Positions 11,504 to 21,789 of a stretch of 64,000 nt of DNA are shown one piece after another. Within the stretch, counting starts at the first letter, position 1; the number at the start of each line of letters is the position of its first letter. The notes under the pieces are model-generated. The model saw only the letters and a program-made list of their open reading frames with translations, was not told the origin of the DNA and ran no database searches. Made by a program: the position numbers and the translations under genes. Origin of the DNA: Mycoplasmopsis gallinacea (GTDB lineage: Bacteria; Bacillota_I; Bacilli_A; Mycoplasmatales; Metamycoplasmataceae). Location: contig NZ_CP047225.1 in assembly GCF_012220205.1 (NCBI RefSeq), positions 744,001 through 808,000 on the forward strand, given 5' to 3'.

Positions 11504-12250
11504 ATGAAAAAATTACTTTTAAATCTAGGCGCCCTTACTAGCATTTTGCTTCCATTAAGCACTTTTATTTCTTGCTCATTTACTCTTGATGGAACTAAAA
11601 AAGAATTTAAAAATTTGCTTGAGGAACTTAAAAACACCAATAAAAATAATAAATATGATTATTTGATTTGATCAATGGAGCATTATTTAAATTCAATTGA
11701 GCAAGCAATTGATGGTGTGAAAAATAATGCAAATATTAAAGATGAAACTCGTCTCAAACTCAGAGCATGAATTGAAGCTTTATTGCAACTTGCTAAAACA
11801 ATTAAAGAAAAAAATGATTCTGGAAATTATCTTCCAACTTCTAGTTATGCTTCTGAAAAGGCGCAAATAGATGCAATTAAAGCTTACAAATTTTTATCAT
11901 TACCAAATAACGATGAAGTAGAAGAAATTTTTGTATCAGTTCAAGAACAGTTAAATGATAAAATTAAATGAACTGAAGCACAACAAGTAGAAATTCAAAA
12001 GATTGTTAATGCGCTTAATAATAGTTATAACTATTATTACAATGGGTATAAACAAAATCTTCTTAACTTCTGAAAAACAAAAAATTTTGAATGAAAAAAT
12101 AATCAAAATGAAGATCTTAAACCTAGAATTTATAATGATTTAAAAAGCAAGATTGATTTATTTAAAAATCTTAAAAATAGGATAAAAAATAACGGAACAA
12201 GCACAGCTGAAGAACTTTTTGAACTAGCTAGAGCAAAAGTTTTTTGATAA
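11504..12250 (+). CDS. Putative lipoprotein, 248 residues
   Basis: Begins MKKLLLNLGALTSILLPLSTFISC, a lipoprotein signal with lipobox ISC at about residue 24. The mature part is charged and helical with no recognised domain. Five TGA codons are read as Trp, including the last residue (FW-stop). No good ribosome binding site is visible (GATAG only). It lies 26 bases downstream of a large inverted repeat. Function unknown; the size and helical character are typical of paralogous mycoplasma lipoprotein families, compare 23599-24637. Confidence 0.75.
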
Positions 12251-12332
12251 AATCACATTTTTTAGTGTTAAACTTATTACGGCATAAAAATTTTTAAAAA
12301 TGCACAATTTAAAATATATAGGAGAATAAAAA

Positions 12333-12662
12333 ATGACTATGAATAAAAACAATTTAATGAAAGTTTTTAAAGTCCTTTCATTAATTTTCTTAGGAGCATT
12401 TGTTATTTCTTTTGCTGTGTGATTAATTTTCCTTATTAACCACTTAAGATTCTATTCATCAGAAATTGAATACCTTAGATTAATTGAAGATGGATATACA
12501 CAAGTTTCTCAAACAGGACTTCTTATTAAAGAAATTTCATTATTAGAATCAAGATTAAACACACCAGAAATATTTGCTATTGTTTTTGCGGTTCTTACTG
12601 CAGTTTCTGTACTTGGACTTTCTTTGGTAAAACTTTTAGTCAAAGACGAAGATGTAAAATAA
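12333..12662 (+). CDS. Small two-segment membrane protein
   Basis: 109 residues. The ATG at 12333 follows AGGAG. Two hydrophobic segments (about residues 14-36 and 83-101) flank a central charged stretch of roughly 45 residues (IEYLRLIEDGYTQVSQTG). The tail is short and charged (LVKDEDVK). One TGA reads as Trp. A terminator follows, so it is expressed on its own or with the preceding lipoprotein. Family not recognised. Confidence 0.65.
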
Positions 12663-12666
12663 CAAT

Positions 12667-12697
12667 AAAATGTAGAGCGATAAGCTTTACATTTTTT
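12667..12697 (+). terminator. Terminator after the small membrane protein
   Basis: Stem AAAATGTAGAGC / GCTTTACATTTT with one G-T pair, followed by T6. Confidence 0.75.
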
Positions 12698-12785
12698 ATT
12701 TGATTTTTAAGGTTAAACTAGCTTATAAAATTTATGACAATTAATGTGTAAGTATTTCCATAATTTGGGGCAATATAACAGCACT

Positions 12786-12815
12786 CCCAACAAAAAAAAA
12801 AAACAATTATATAAT
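12786..12815 (+). promoter_or_regulatory. Promoter with A12 run in the -10/-35 spacer
   Basis: An uninterrupted run of 12 A (12792-12803) is followed by C and then TATAAT at 12810-12815. The -10 box overlaps the first possible ATG (12814), so transcription would start close to the second in-frame ATG at 12823 and the message may be nearly leaderless. Homopolymers at this place switch lipoprotein promoters on and off in other mycoplasmas. Confidence 0.6.
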
Positions 12816-14580
12816 GAAAAATATGAATAAAAAAATAAGAAGATTGAGAAATATTTCGCTACTTACAATTAGCTCTTTTTCTGCATTTGGAGCTTTTTCG
12901 TGTAGTCAAGGTAGTGCAAACAGCCAAATAAAATACAATTATGATAGTATGAAAAATTCACAAGTAATTTCGCTTGATATTGCAAGAACTTTAAAAGCAA
13001 CTGAAGATATGCCTTACTATGAATTTTTCAAAGACACACTTAAATCAGCACAAAATGATTATCCAAGTGTTTTTCTTGCCAGAAATGCTTCGCAAGTATT
13101 TATTACCAGCTTTATGCAACTTTTAACTCAGCTGAATTTAACTAAAAAAGGCTTAGATAAATACAATGATGCAATTTATCTAATTGATGAAAAAGTATTT
13201 GATTATGCAAATACAAACAATTCAAGATTCAATTTTGATTATTTATTTAACAAATTTGGTGATGTTTTTGGAGAAAACAAAGCTTTAAATCTTGAAAATG
13301 GCGAAATTGGAATTTTAGGTAACACAAAATTTGTTTCAAGCAGCAACACTTCTTATAGCATTTTTCCTAGAACTCTTAATGAACTTGTTAGATACTTAGC
13401 TCCATATTTAGCTCAAGGAGTTAAATTATTTGATTTTTATATTCCAGATATTTCATTTGTTGGTATGAATGATAATGTAAGAAATTGAATTATTAAGCAC
13501 GCTAACAAAATTACACTTTTAAGCGACGGTAATGCTCAACCATATAAATTTATTCGTGATAATTACATTAAATGAGCTAAAAACCAGAAAGTTCATTACA
13601 CTAAAGAGCAGCTTCTTGATTATTGAAATAAACATAAAGCTAGCCCTGGTGTTCAGCTAGATATCAATTATCATTTCTTTTACACTTTAGAGGAAAAAAT
13701 TAAGATTTTCAACCTAAATAATTCATATATTGAACCTTTTAATGAGGAATTAAGAAATCGTGGTCTTGACTGAGCTCAGTTAAAAATCCATCAATACCCT
13801 TTAAATCCAAATACAATTAATGAATATTTAAACTTACCAAATAATAATATTGTTGAGGATTACTTAAAATTAAATAACCTTTATCAAAAATCTTTTTTAG
13901 ATTTTGTAATTCAAGGAAAAGAAGTTTATGACCCTAATAAAAAGAATTTAATTTTTATGGGTTCATCACTTTTTAGAAAAAATGAAAAAACTGGTGAGTG
14001 AAGATTTGCAACTCAAGAATATGCTCTTAATGAAATTAAGTCATTTTTTGCAAAAATAGAAGAACTTTATCCAGTATCTGAATACAACTATTTTTTTAAA
14101 TTGCACCCAGTGTATGACGAAAATGAATCAAAAGAATATATTAATTTCTTACTTGGTGATTTAGCAAATAAAGCAATTCTTTTAAATTCAAGCATAGCTT
14201 GAGAGAATATGCTTACAGTTGATTATGAGCAAATTAAAAATAATAAATCAATTTTATTTACTGAAAATGGAGAATCAAAAACTCACCTTTATGGTATTCA
14301 AGGAACAACAACTGTTATTCTTTCAACAATAACTTTCTTAAAAGAAGCTTTAAAATGAAACGATGAACAGGTGAAAAATTTTGTGGATATTAAAAACTTC
14401 CCACTTTCTAACACCTTTGATATTGTTAAGCGTGATATTCATTATGCTACACCTGATGAAGCAAAAATTGCAAACACTAAACAGATGAATAGTGTCTATG
14501 AATTTTTTGTTGCATCAGGCTCATTCCCAGCTCCTAAAGAATGAATTGATATGAGAGAATTTTTAACTAGAACCAAATAA
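12814..14580 (+). CDS. Lipoprotein with family-80 (PM0188-type) sialyltransferase-like domain
   Basis: 588 residues from ATG 12814, or 585 from ATG 12823. The signal peptide ends FGAFSC, giving a lipid-anchored extracellular protein. The body follows the motif order of GT80 bacterial sialyltransferases: LLSDGNAQPY (residues 235-244, compare the [DE]-D-G motif with the catalytic base), a NYHFFYTLEEK segment, then NLIFMGSS, FFKLHPVYD with the HP pair at 431-432 (CMP-binding), and GIQGTTTVILS at 494-504 where the family has a Ser/Thr pair. Identity is low and the first acidic residue of the [DE]DG motif is Ser, so activity is uncertain. A sugar-binding relic or other GT-B enzyme is possible. Transcribed alone, with its own terminator. 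Confidence 0.6.
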
Positions 14581-14611
14581 TTCTTATTTATGTACATAAA
14601 TAAAATAAGCT

Positions 14612-14663
14612 AAAACACACAGCAATAATTGTGAATTTCATTCCAATTTTGCTGTGTGTTTTT
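14612..14663 (+). terminator. Terminator after the GT80-like lipoprotein
   Basis: AAAACACACAGCAA pairs with TTGCTGTGTGTTTT around a loop that itself contains AATT repeats; a T run follows. Confidence 0.8.
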
Positions 14664-14804
14664 ATTATTAATAATAAGGGTTATTTTTTAAGAAAATTAA
14701 GCAATTTTAAGGCACCAAAAAGTTGATTTTTTCTATGGAAAATTTCCACATTTAGAAAAAAATAAATTTTATTTATTAATAAGGCATATTTTATATTGTA
14801 AAAT

Positions 14805-14829
14805 TTTGGTAGAGAGTGGGAGGAAGTGG
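14805..14829 (+). promoter_or_regulatory. Probable MraZ operator overlapping the mraZ ribosome binding site
   Basis: AGTGG at 14815-14819 and 14825-14829 and a weaker TTTGG at 14805-14809 recur every 10 bases. MraZ proteins bind tandem TGGG-like repeats with this spacing at their own promoter. A -10-like TATATT lies just upstream (about 14792-14797). Confidence 0.55.
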
Positions 14830-14830
14830 T

Positions 14831-15256
14831 ATGTTTGGTAGACACAATAGAAATCTTGACGATAAATACCGTGTTGTATTGCCATCACCATTTAAAGAAG
14901 AATTAGGCGAAAAATTTTATTTAACAATCGGATTAGATAAAAACGTCGAAATCAGAAGTCAAGATGTGTTTAATCAATACATTAACATTTTAAATGGTAA
15001 ATCCGAATTTGACAAAAACGTCAGAATCTTAAAAAGATTTATTTTGGGGAATACTTTCGAAATCGAACTTGATAAACAAGGGAGAATTTCATTACCTAAA
15101 CACATTATTGACTCGTTAGCTCTCAAAAAAGAAGTTGTCTTTATCGGGACAGGTTCAATAGTTGAACTTTGATCAAAAGAAGTTCTTGAAGAACACGAAT
15201 CCTCAATCTCAAATGATGAATTATCTAATATAGCACAATTGCTATCTCAACAATAA
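14831..15256 (+). CDS. mraZ: Transcriptional regulator MraZ
   Basis: 141 residues beginning MFGRHNRNLDDKYRVVLPSPF, with the second half repeating the fold in LDKQGRISLPKHI: two SpoVT/AbrB-like halves, each with a DxKGR-like motif. It is the first gene of the division cluster and in other bacteria binds its own promoter. The ATG at 14831 is preferred over the GTG at 14816 because family members start at MF-G and GGGAGG lies just upstream. One TGA-Trp occurs. rsmH follows after 14 bases. Confidence 0.93.
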
Positions 15257-15270
15257 GGGGTAATTAATTT

Positions 15271-16174
15271 ATGAAAAATGAACATTACTCCGTTTTACTT
15301 AATGAATCCATTGATGCATTAAATATAAAACCAGATGGAATTTATGTGGATCTTACCTTAGGAATGGGTGGACACTCAGAGCAAATTTTAAAAAGATTAA
15401 CAACGGGTAAACTTTATGCTTTTGATAAAGATGAATTCGCTTTAGAACAAGCAGGAATAAGATTATCAAAAGTCTCAGATAGATACGAGCTAATTAAAAG
15501 TGATTTCAAAGAAATAAAATCAGAATTAGCTAAAAGAAATATATACCAAGTTGACGGAATAATTGCTGATTTAGGAATTTCATCACCACAAGTTGATAAT
15601 TCAGAAAGAGGATTTAGCTATAACAAAGACGCACGATTAGATATGCGAATGGATCAAACACAAGAATTTTCAGCATATGAAGTTGTAAATGGTTACGAAT
15701 TAACCCAATTGGAAAAGATCCTGATTAATTACGCTGATGTAAAGCTCGCTTACCGAGTTGCGAAAGCCATTTGTGATTCACGCCCAATTGAAACTACAAT
15801 GCAGCTAGTTGAAATTGTTAAAAGTTGTTACCCAGCAAAAATGCTACGTGCTAAAAATCCAGCTAAAGCAGTTTTTTCAAGCGATAAGAATTGAAGTAAA
15901 CAATGAACTTGATTCTCTAAAACAAATGCTTAATGATGCATTGAGTCTTCTCAAAACTCAAGCTACACTAGCAATCATTACGTTTCATTCTATCGAGGAT
16001 AAAATTGTCAAAAACTTTTATGCCAATATTTCTCGTAATGATATTCCTTCAAAGATGCCTATCATGATACAAGATAAGTACTTTGTTAAACAAATAAAGC
16101 CTTCAAAGGTTGAATTAGAAGAAAACAAACGTTCACGTAGTGCTAAATTACGCATCGTTCGAAGATTATTTTAG
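15271..16174 (+). CDS. rsmH: 16S rRNA (cytosine-1402-N4)-methyltransferase, frameshifted in T6 at 15872-15877
   Basis: RsmH (MraW) methylates C1402 in the ribosomal decoding centre using S-adenosylmethionine. HYSVLLNESIDAL, VDLTLGMGGHSEQIL and IIADLGISSPQVD are the family motifs. At 15872-15877 six T break the frame after PAKAVF; five T would give FQAIRIEVNNELDSL, a family hallmark, and the rest (TFHSIEDKIVKNF, RSRSAKLRIVRR) to the TAA at 16174. Restored length is about 300 residues, as expected. It lies between mraZ and ftsZ, as in most mollicutes. Confidence 0.9.
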
Positions 16175-16311
16175 TTAAAAAGCGCATTTAATTATTTTAA
16201 CTAGTAGAACAATTAACACAGAAAAATATAGGTTTTTTAAAATAAACAACAAAAATAAGTAACGAAATCAAGTAATGAAAATAAACCAAAAATCAGGGAA
16301 GGGAGTAAAAT

Positions 16312-17790
16312 ATGAATTTCGAAAATCGTTCATTTGATAGACAATCAAATAATATGAACAATAAAATGAAAAATTTCAACAAAGTTGATGCAAATAAATT
16401 ATCACTTAAAGTAATCGGTGTAGGTGGTGGAGGTAACAACGCTGTTGGAATGACAATTAATGAAAACTTCCCTAATGTAGAATTTTTAGTTGCAAATACT
16501 GACTTTGGAGCCTTACATAAGGTTAACTGTAATAATAAAATTCATCTTGGTAAAGATAAAAGAGGATTAGGTGCAGGAAGTAACCCAGAAGTTGGGAGAA
16601 ATGCAGCACTAGAATCTCTTGAGGATATCACAACAAAGCTAGATAAAGCCGATGTTATTATAATTGCAGCTAGTCTTGGGGGTGGAACCGGAACAGGTGC
16701 ATCACCAGTTATTGCAGATGCTGCTAGAAAACTTGGAGCTTTAACAATTGCTGTTGTTACAACACCTTTTATTTACGAAGGTACAAGAAAAATGAGAGTA
16801 GCGAAAGCTGGTCTTAATGAACTTAAAGAAAAAGTAGATGCTTATATCGTTGTTTCAAACGAAAAACTTATTGAAAAATTCTCATCAGTGCCTGCTGAAG
16901 ACCTTTTCAAAATGGCTAATGTTTCACTTAAAAACATTATTTTAGCTATTAATGACGCTCTTTATAACACAGGTACAATTAACATTGACTTTGCTGATGT
17001 AAAAAGAATTTTATCTAACGGTGGATTAACAGCTGTTGGAATTGGAAAAGGTAACGGAACAGATCGTGCTAAAAAAGCTGTAGATAAAGCGTTCGAACAA
17101 TGTTTATATGAAAACGATATTACTAACGCAAATAGAGTTTTAATTAACATTACCCATGATTCAAAAACCACACAAGCAGAAATTCGTGATGCGGTTAACC
17201 GTGTTTATGAAAAATTTGGAATCGACCCAAAAGCGGAAAATAACCCATTTGAATGTATTGTTGGTCAACAAAAAGTTGAAACACAAGATAAAACTGAATT
17301 ATTTAAAGTTTCAATTATTGCTACAGCAACATCAAGCGAAAATGTTGCCAAAGACCCATATTCTTTGTCAGTAAGTTCACAAAATAATTATCAAAGTCCA
17401 AGCCCGATTTATATTGACGTTAATGAACAACCAGATACAGGAGAGTTCATTCTTGAAGAAGAAAGCGTTGATGTTGAAGGGAAATTAGAACAATCTCTTA
17501 AACACCTCGATCAATTTACAGATGGTGATGAAGGTGATGATGATTTTGCAGAAGAATTTAGCGAAGAAGAACAAGGATTTGTCGGATATTCAAGTCAAGA
17601 TGAAGATGTCATTAGTTTTCCAGAGGAAGAAAATCTTGTTCAAGGACCTGAAATTGAAAGCGATTTATCAGAAACTAAAGAAATTAACGGAATCTTAAAT
17701 GTGGATGATGATTCCCAAGATAAATGAGACAAACCAGAAAAATTTGATGAAGAAAATGATGACGAAGATTGATTTAACAATAATTATTAA
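16312..17790 (+). CDS. ftsZ: Cell division GTPase FtsZ
   Basis: 492 residues. The tubulin signature GGGTGTGASP is at about 123-132, with upstream GVGGGGNNAV and downstream NDALYNTG. FtsZ polymerises with GTP into the division ring. After about residue 340 the protein continues with a long acidic tail (EEESVDVEG, DGDEGDDDF, SQDKWDKPEKFDEEND) ending DWFNNNY; the last part is reached only by reading two TGA codons as Trp. A strong site GGGAAGGGAG precedes the ATG. ftsA is not present, as is usual in mollicutes. Confidence 0.96.
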
Positions 17791-17867
17791 TAATTCGATG
17801 TCTTAGAAGAATATAATAACCAAAGATAAATTAATCAAACTCAAAAGAAGTATTTAACTAATTTTTA

Positions 17868-17890
17868 GCAAGCCTAGCTTGCTTTTTTTA
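17868..17890 (+). terminator. Terminator after ftsZ
   Basis: AGCAAGC-CTA-GCTTGCT followed by T6 closes the mraZ-rsmH-ftsZ unit. Confidence 0.85.
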
Positions 17891-18036
17891 TACAAAAATT
17901 AGCAAAACAATTTAAAATAAATTAATAAAGCTATACCGTTCAAAAATTTGCCATTTTCTAGCTTTATCGAGTTTGTTATTTTATATATTAATTTAAATTA
18001 ATATATAATTAAAATAATATTATTAAGGAGTAATAA

Positions 18037-18507
18037 ATGAAAACAAGAACCCAATCGAGAATTGAAGTTATTAATGTGATTTATCAACACGAACTTTTAG
18101 AAAGAAGTTTAAATATTGAGCAAATTTTTGAAAATCACACAGAATTAGATCAGTATCAAATTCAACTTTTACAAAAAATTGCTAATAACTATCAATTTTT
18201 AAAATCAACTTTAATTAAGCTTTTTAACACAAACTGACAATGAGAAAGAGTAAGTCCGCTTGTAAGAGCGATTTTAATTAATGCAGCAGCTGAAATGTTC
18301 TCAATCCAACCTAAAATTGTAATTAATGAAGCTGTTAATATTACTAAGTTATTTTTAGGAAATGACAAAGATGAACCTAATTCAAAAGCTGCTAAGCTTT
18401 ACAAATTCGTTAATGCTATTCTCGAAAATTACTACAAACTTTTAGTTAAATTAGAAGTTGATGCAATTAAAATGGATCAAGCTGAAAATGAAGAAATTCA
18501 CAAGTAA
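18037..18507 (+). CDS. nusB: Transcription antitermination/rRNA processing factor NusB
   Basis: 156 residues, all-helical. TRTQSRIEVINVIYQHELL matches the NusB N-terminus, and WERVSPLVRAILINAAAEM and KIVINEAVNITKLF match the second half. NusB binds boxA of rRNA leaders with S10. AAGGAG precedes the ATG. The frame crosses two TGA-Trp codons. It probably starts an operon running to rluB, as the following genes overlap or nearly touch. Confidence 0.88.
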
Positions 18508-18976
18508 AATCACAAGCCGGATTGCAACTGCCCTTAGACGTTTTAAATACAAAATTTATTTTTTGATGTGAAAAAGAAAGATTATTTACTGCCTTAATAT
18601 CTTTAAATCATTTGGTGTTATTGATTTTGATTTTAAAGACAACATTAATGATTTTTTCTCAAAAAATAAATGACCATCAATTAACGAATTTGTGATCGAT
18701 TTTAGAAAAACGTTCATAATTATCAAGGAAGATCAATATTTAAGCCTTGTAGATAATTTTTTATTTTATGTTTTTTACGAGCTTACTTATCGCGCTTTTA
18801 AAAAACAAATTAAATTACCATTTTTTAAAATGCAGCCATATAGCAATAAAACTCAAAATGTTATTCCTACAAATAATTTAAAAAGATCTTATTATTACAA
18901 TTTTTTAGATCAAATTCGAACTTATCCATTTTTTGATAATCAAAAAATTATATTAATTTTAAGAAAGATAAAATAA
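18488..18976 (+). CDS. Hypothetical protein, 162 residues
   Basis: Begins MKKFTSKITSRIATALRRFKYKIYF, overlapping the nusB end by 20 bases. Two TGA codons read as Trp. It is basic and rich in Phe, Tyr and Ile but has no clear membrane segment and no signal peptide. The family is not recognised. Tight coupling with nusB before it and csd two bases after it supports a real, translated gene. Confidence 0.6.
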
Positions 18977-18978
18977 AG

Positions 18979-20138
18979 ATGATTGACAATACTAAAATTC
19001 GTAAAAGCTTTCCAGTTGCAAATCAAATCACTTATTTTGATAGTGCAGCGCTAGTTTTAAAACCGCAAGTTGCTATTGACGCAATGACTAATTTTTACCA
19101 AAATATCAGCATTTCTTCAAGAACTGCCGATACATCGAGGGGTAATTTGGTTAATCAAACAATCATTAAGGTCAGAAAAATGGTAGCTAATTTACTTGAT
19201 GGACAAACCGAAGAGATTATTTTTACCAGTGGAACAACTGAGTCAATTAACCTTTTTTGTTATATGTACCAAGAGCAAGTTGGTAAAGGAGATGTGATTT
19301 TAGTTAGTGCTTATAATCACTCTTCAAATATTATCCCATGGCTTGAACTTGGAAAAAGAAGCGGGGCTAAAATTATTATTTCTGAAAATTTAATTGATGA
19401 TTATGATAAGCATCAGCCTAAATTAGTCTCAATTAGCCATGAAACCAATAACTTTCATATCGATTATGATTTAGATTTATTAGTAAGTAAAACTCAGCAA
19501 GATGGAGTTATTTTATTTTGTGATGCTGCTCAATCCATTTCACATCAAAAAGTATCTTTAGATGTTTTTGATGTGATCGTTTTAGCACCAACAAGTTTTA
19601 TGGACCTACTGGAATGGGTGTTTTAGCGGTTAAATCGAACCTTCTTAAAAACCTAAAACCCGCTAAATTTGGGGGTGGATCAGTTAGTGCGATCCAAAAA
19701 AATGGAATTTGAATTGCTCGTAATGGAGCTAACTTCTTTGAACCAGGAACTCCTGATATTGCTGGATTTTTCATGTTTGAAAAATCTTTAGAATTCTTTA
19801 ATTCGGTAGGATATGAGCAAACTCAAGCAATTTTAACTGATTTAAGCAACTACTTGCATAAGAAATTGTCTGAACTTGAAAATGTAGCACTTTTTTCTAA
19901 ACCAGGTGATTTTATTGCTTTAATTAACGTTAAAGATGTTAATGCACAAGATGTAGCCACATATCTTGGAACTAAAGAAATATATACAATTGCAGGGATT
20001 TTCTGTGCTCCGTATTTAAGAAATATCAAAGATTCTTATTCATATTTAAGAATTTCTCTAGGTATTTACAATAATTATGAAGATATTGACAAATTAGTTG
20101 AAGCAATTGCAAATGGAGGTGATTTTTATGCATTTTAA
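18979..20138 (+). CDS. csd: Cysteine desulfurase, frameshifted at about 19586
   Basis: PLP enzyme that removes sulfur from cysteine for Fe-S or tRNA sulfur use. Motifs: IIFTSGTTESINL (cofactor phosphate), SISHETNN, ILFCDAAQSISH (Asp and Gln that hold PLP), then, after the break, TNKFYGPTGMGVLAV with the Schiff-base lysine, and GIFCAPYLRN with the acceptor cysteine. One base is missing between 19585 and 19587 (VLA-TNK). Restored length is about 386 residues. It overlaps iscU by 11 bases; this pair is the minimal sulfur system of mycoplasmas. Confidence 0.9.
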
Positions 20139-20528
20139 TCCAAATGATGCCCGTGAAATTATAATGTCAAATTACAAAAAAGCTAAAGAACACAAAAATG
20201 TGTTTCATTTTGTCAGCGAAACATGTAGCGATGACATTTTTCTTTATGCTAAATTTGAAATGATGTGTTAGTTGATTATGATTATACAGCCAAAGGGTGT
20301 TCTGTGTTTCTTTCAGCAACTGAGATGTTTTTAAACCTTGTAAAAAATAAAACAAGAAGCCAAATTAAAGAGCTTTATGCACTTTTTGATCAATTTATTA
20401 ATCAAGAAAACCTTACAGAAGAGCAAGTGACATCTCTTGGAGATTTATGAGTTTTCTTTAACGTAAAAACTCATTTAAATAGAGTTGCTTGTGCTTTATT
20501 AACACCAAAAAACCTTGAAAAACTTTAG
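20128..20528 (+). CDS. iscU: Iron-sulfur scaffold protein IscU/SufU-type, frameshifted at about 20257
   Basis: All three ligand cysteines are present: ETCSDDIFLYA, AKGCSVFLSATE and NRVACALLTP. One A is missing in GAAATGATGTG near 20255-20259; restoring it gives KFENDVLVDYDYTAKGCS and about 133 residues. The protein accepts sulfur from the upstream cysteine desulfurase. The ATG at 20128 follows GGAGGT inside the csd end. It overlaps dinB by 14 bases. Confidence 0.87.
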
Positions 20529-21784
20529 TAATAAACCAGTCATTTTTCATATTGATTTTGACTCATATTTTGTAAGTGCTGTAAGAGTTTTAAAGCCATT
20601 TTTAAATGGCAAACCAGTTGCCATTGCTTATAACCGTCCTAATGCTATTTCGGTGTCAGTGAGCTATGAATTAAAAGTTTTGGGTGTTAAAACAACTGAT
20701 AAAGTTGTTGATATTAAAAAGAAAGTTCCAAATGTAGTAGTTGAAGAACCAAGGTTTGATTTTTTTAATACTTTGTCAAACAAAATTTTTAACTACCTTG
20801 GAGATAAATATTCTGAAAAATTGCTTGTAGCTTCAATTGATGAATGCTACCTTGAAGTTTCACATTTAGTTTCAAATGAGCAGCAAGCAAAAGAACTTGC
20901 TTTCAAAATTCAATCTCAAATTATGAAGCTTTTTAAAATTCCAATTACCATTGGAATTTCGCATAGTAAGTTCTTTGCAAAAATGACTACAAACATTTCC
21001 AAACCTTTTGGAATTGGTTATACAGACGAAAATAACTACCAAGATCAGTTTTTTAGTCTTCCAATTAAAGAGTATCACGGAATAGGAAAAGCTAGCGTAA
21101 TTAAGCTTAAAAAGCTAGGGATTGAAAAAATTGGTGATTTGATGAATTTTTCCAAAGATAGCCTGGAGCTTAAAAATATTTTTGGAATTAACATAATTAA
21201 AATCTTTGAAAATTTAGATCCAAAGATAATGGATACAATTAGCAATGACTTTGAAGAAGAAAAAAGCATCGGTAAAGAAATAACTTTTGAAAAAATATGA
21301 TAAAACAAACATTATTGAAATTCGTAAGCACTTACAAAATATTAGTTTAAATATTGCAAACCGCTTAAAAAGCAAACTCCTTATTAGTAATGTAATTGTC
21401 TTAGTAGTTCGTTTAAGAGATTCAAATAAATGAAAAAGTAAACAAATGAAATTAGATTTTTATGTTGATAGTGATGATAAAATTTTCCAAATAGCTTGAA
21501 ATTTATATACTGAAAATTTTGAAGGGACAAAAATTATAGGAATTGGAATTAGAGCTACTGGGCTTATCAGTGTTTTTGATTTAGAAGAAAACCTTAATTT
21601 ATTTGACAAAAATAGCACGCTTAAAAAAACAAACCAATCAAGTAATGTTTCATCTTTGATAAACCAAATTAATCGTAAATTAGGTAATAAAAAATTAATG
21701 ACTGCAAAAGAATTACAACTTCAAAATGATAGTGATAGTGAAAATAATAAATTCTCGCATAGCGGAAGAATTTTTAGAAAGTAG
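20515..21784 (+). CDS. dinB: DNA polymerase IV (Y family), frameshifted in A6 at about 21292
   Basis: Error-prone lesion-bypass polymerase. IFHIDFDSYFVSA holds the first metal-binding Asp, and SIDECYLEV the catalytic Asp-Glu pair. ITIGISHSKFFAKMTT and the HhH region YHGIGKASVIKLKKLG follow. Near 21290 the frame runs into a stop after FEKIW; one A fewer restores FEKYDKTNIIEIRKHLQN and a little-finger domain to TAG at 21784 (about 422 residues). The start is a TTG at 20515, within the end of iscU; no ATG is near, so initiation is probably coupled to iscU translation. Confidence 0.87.
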
Positions 21785-21789
21785 GAAAT

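Noticed and set aside
16175-16311. A short gene between rsmH and ftsZ (ftsA or its mollicute replacement)
   Set aside because: The 137-base gap has no open frame of useful length in any frame with TGA read as Trp.
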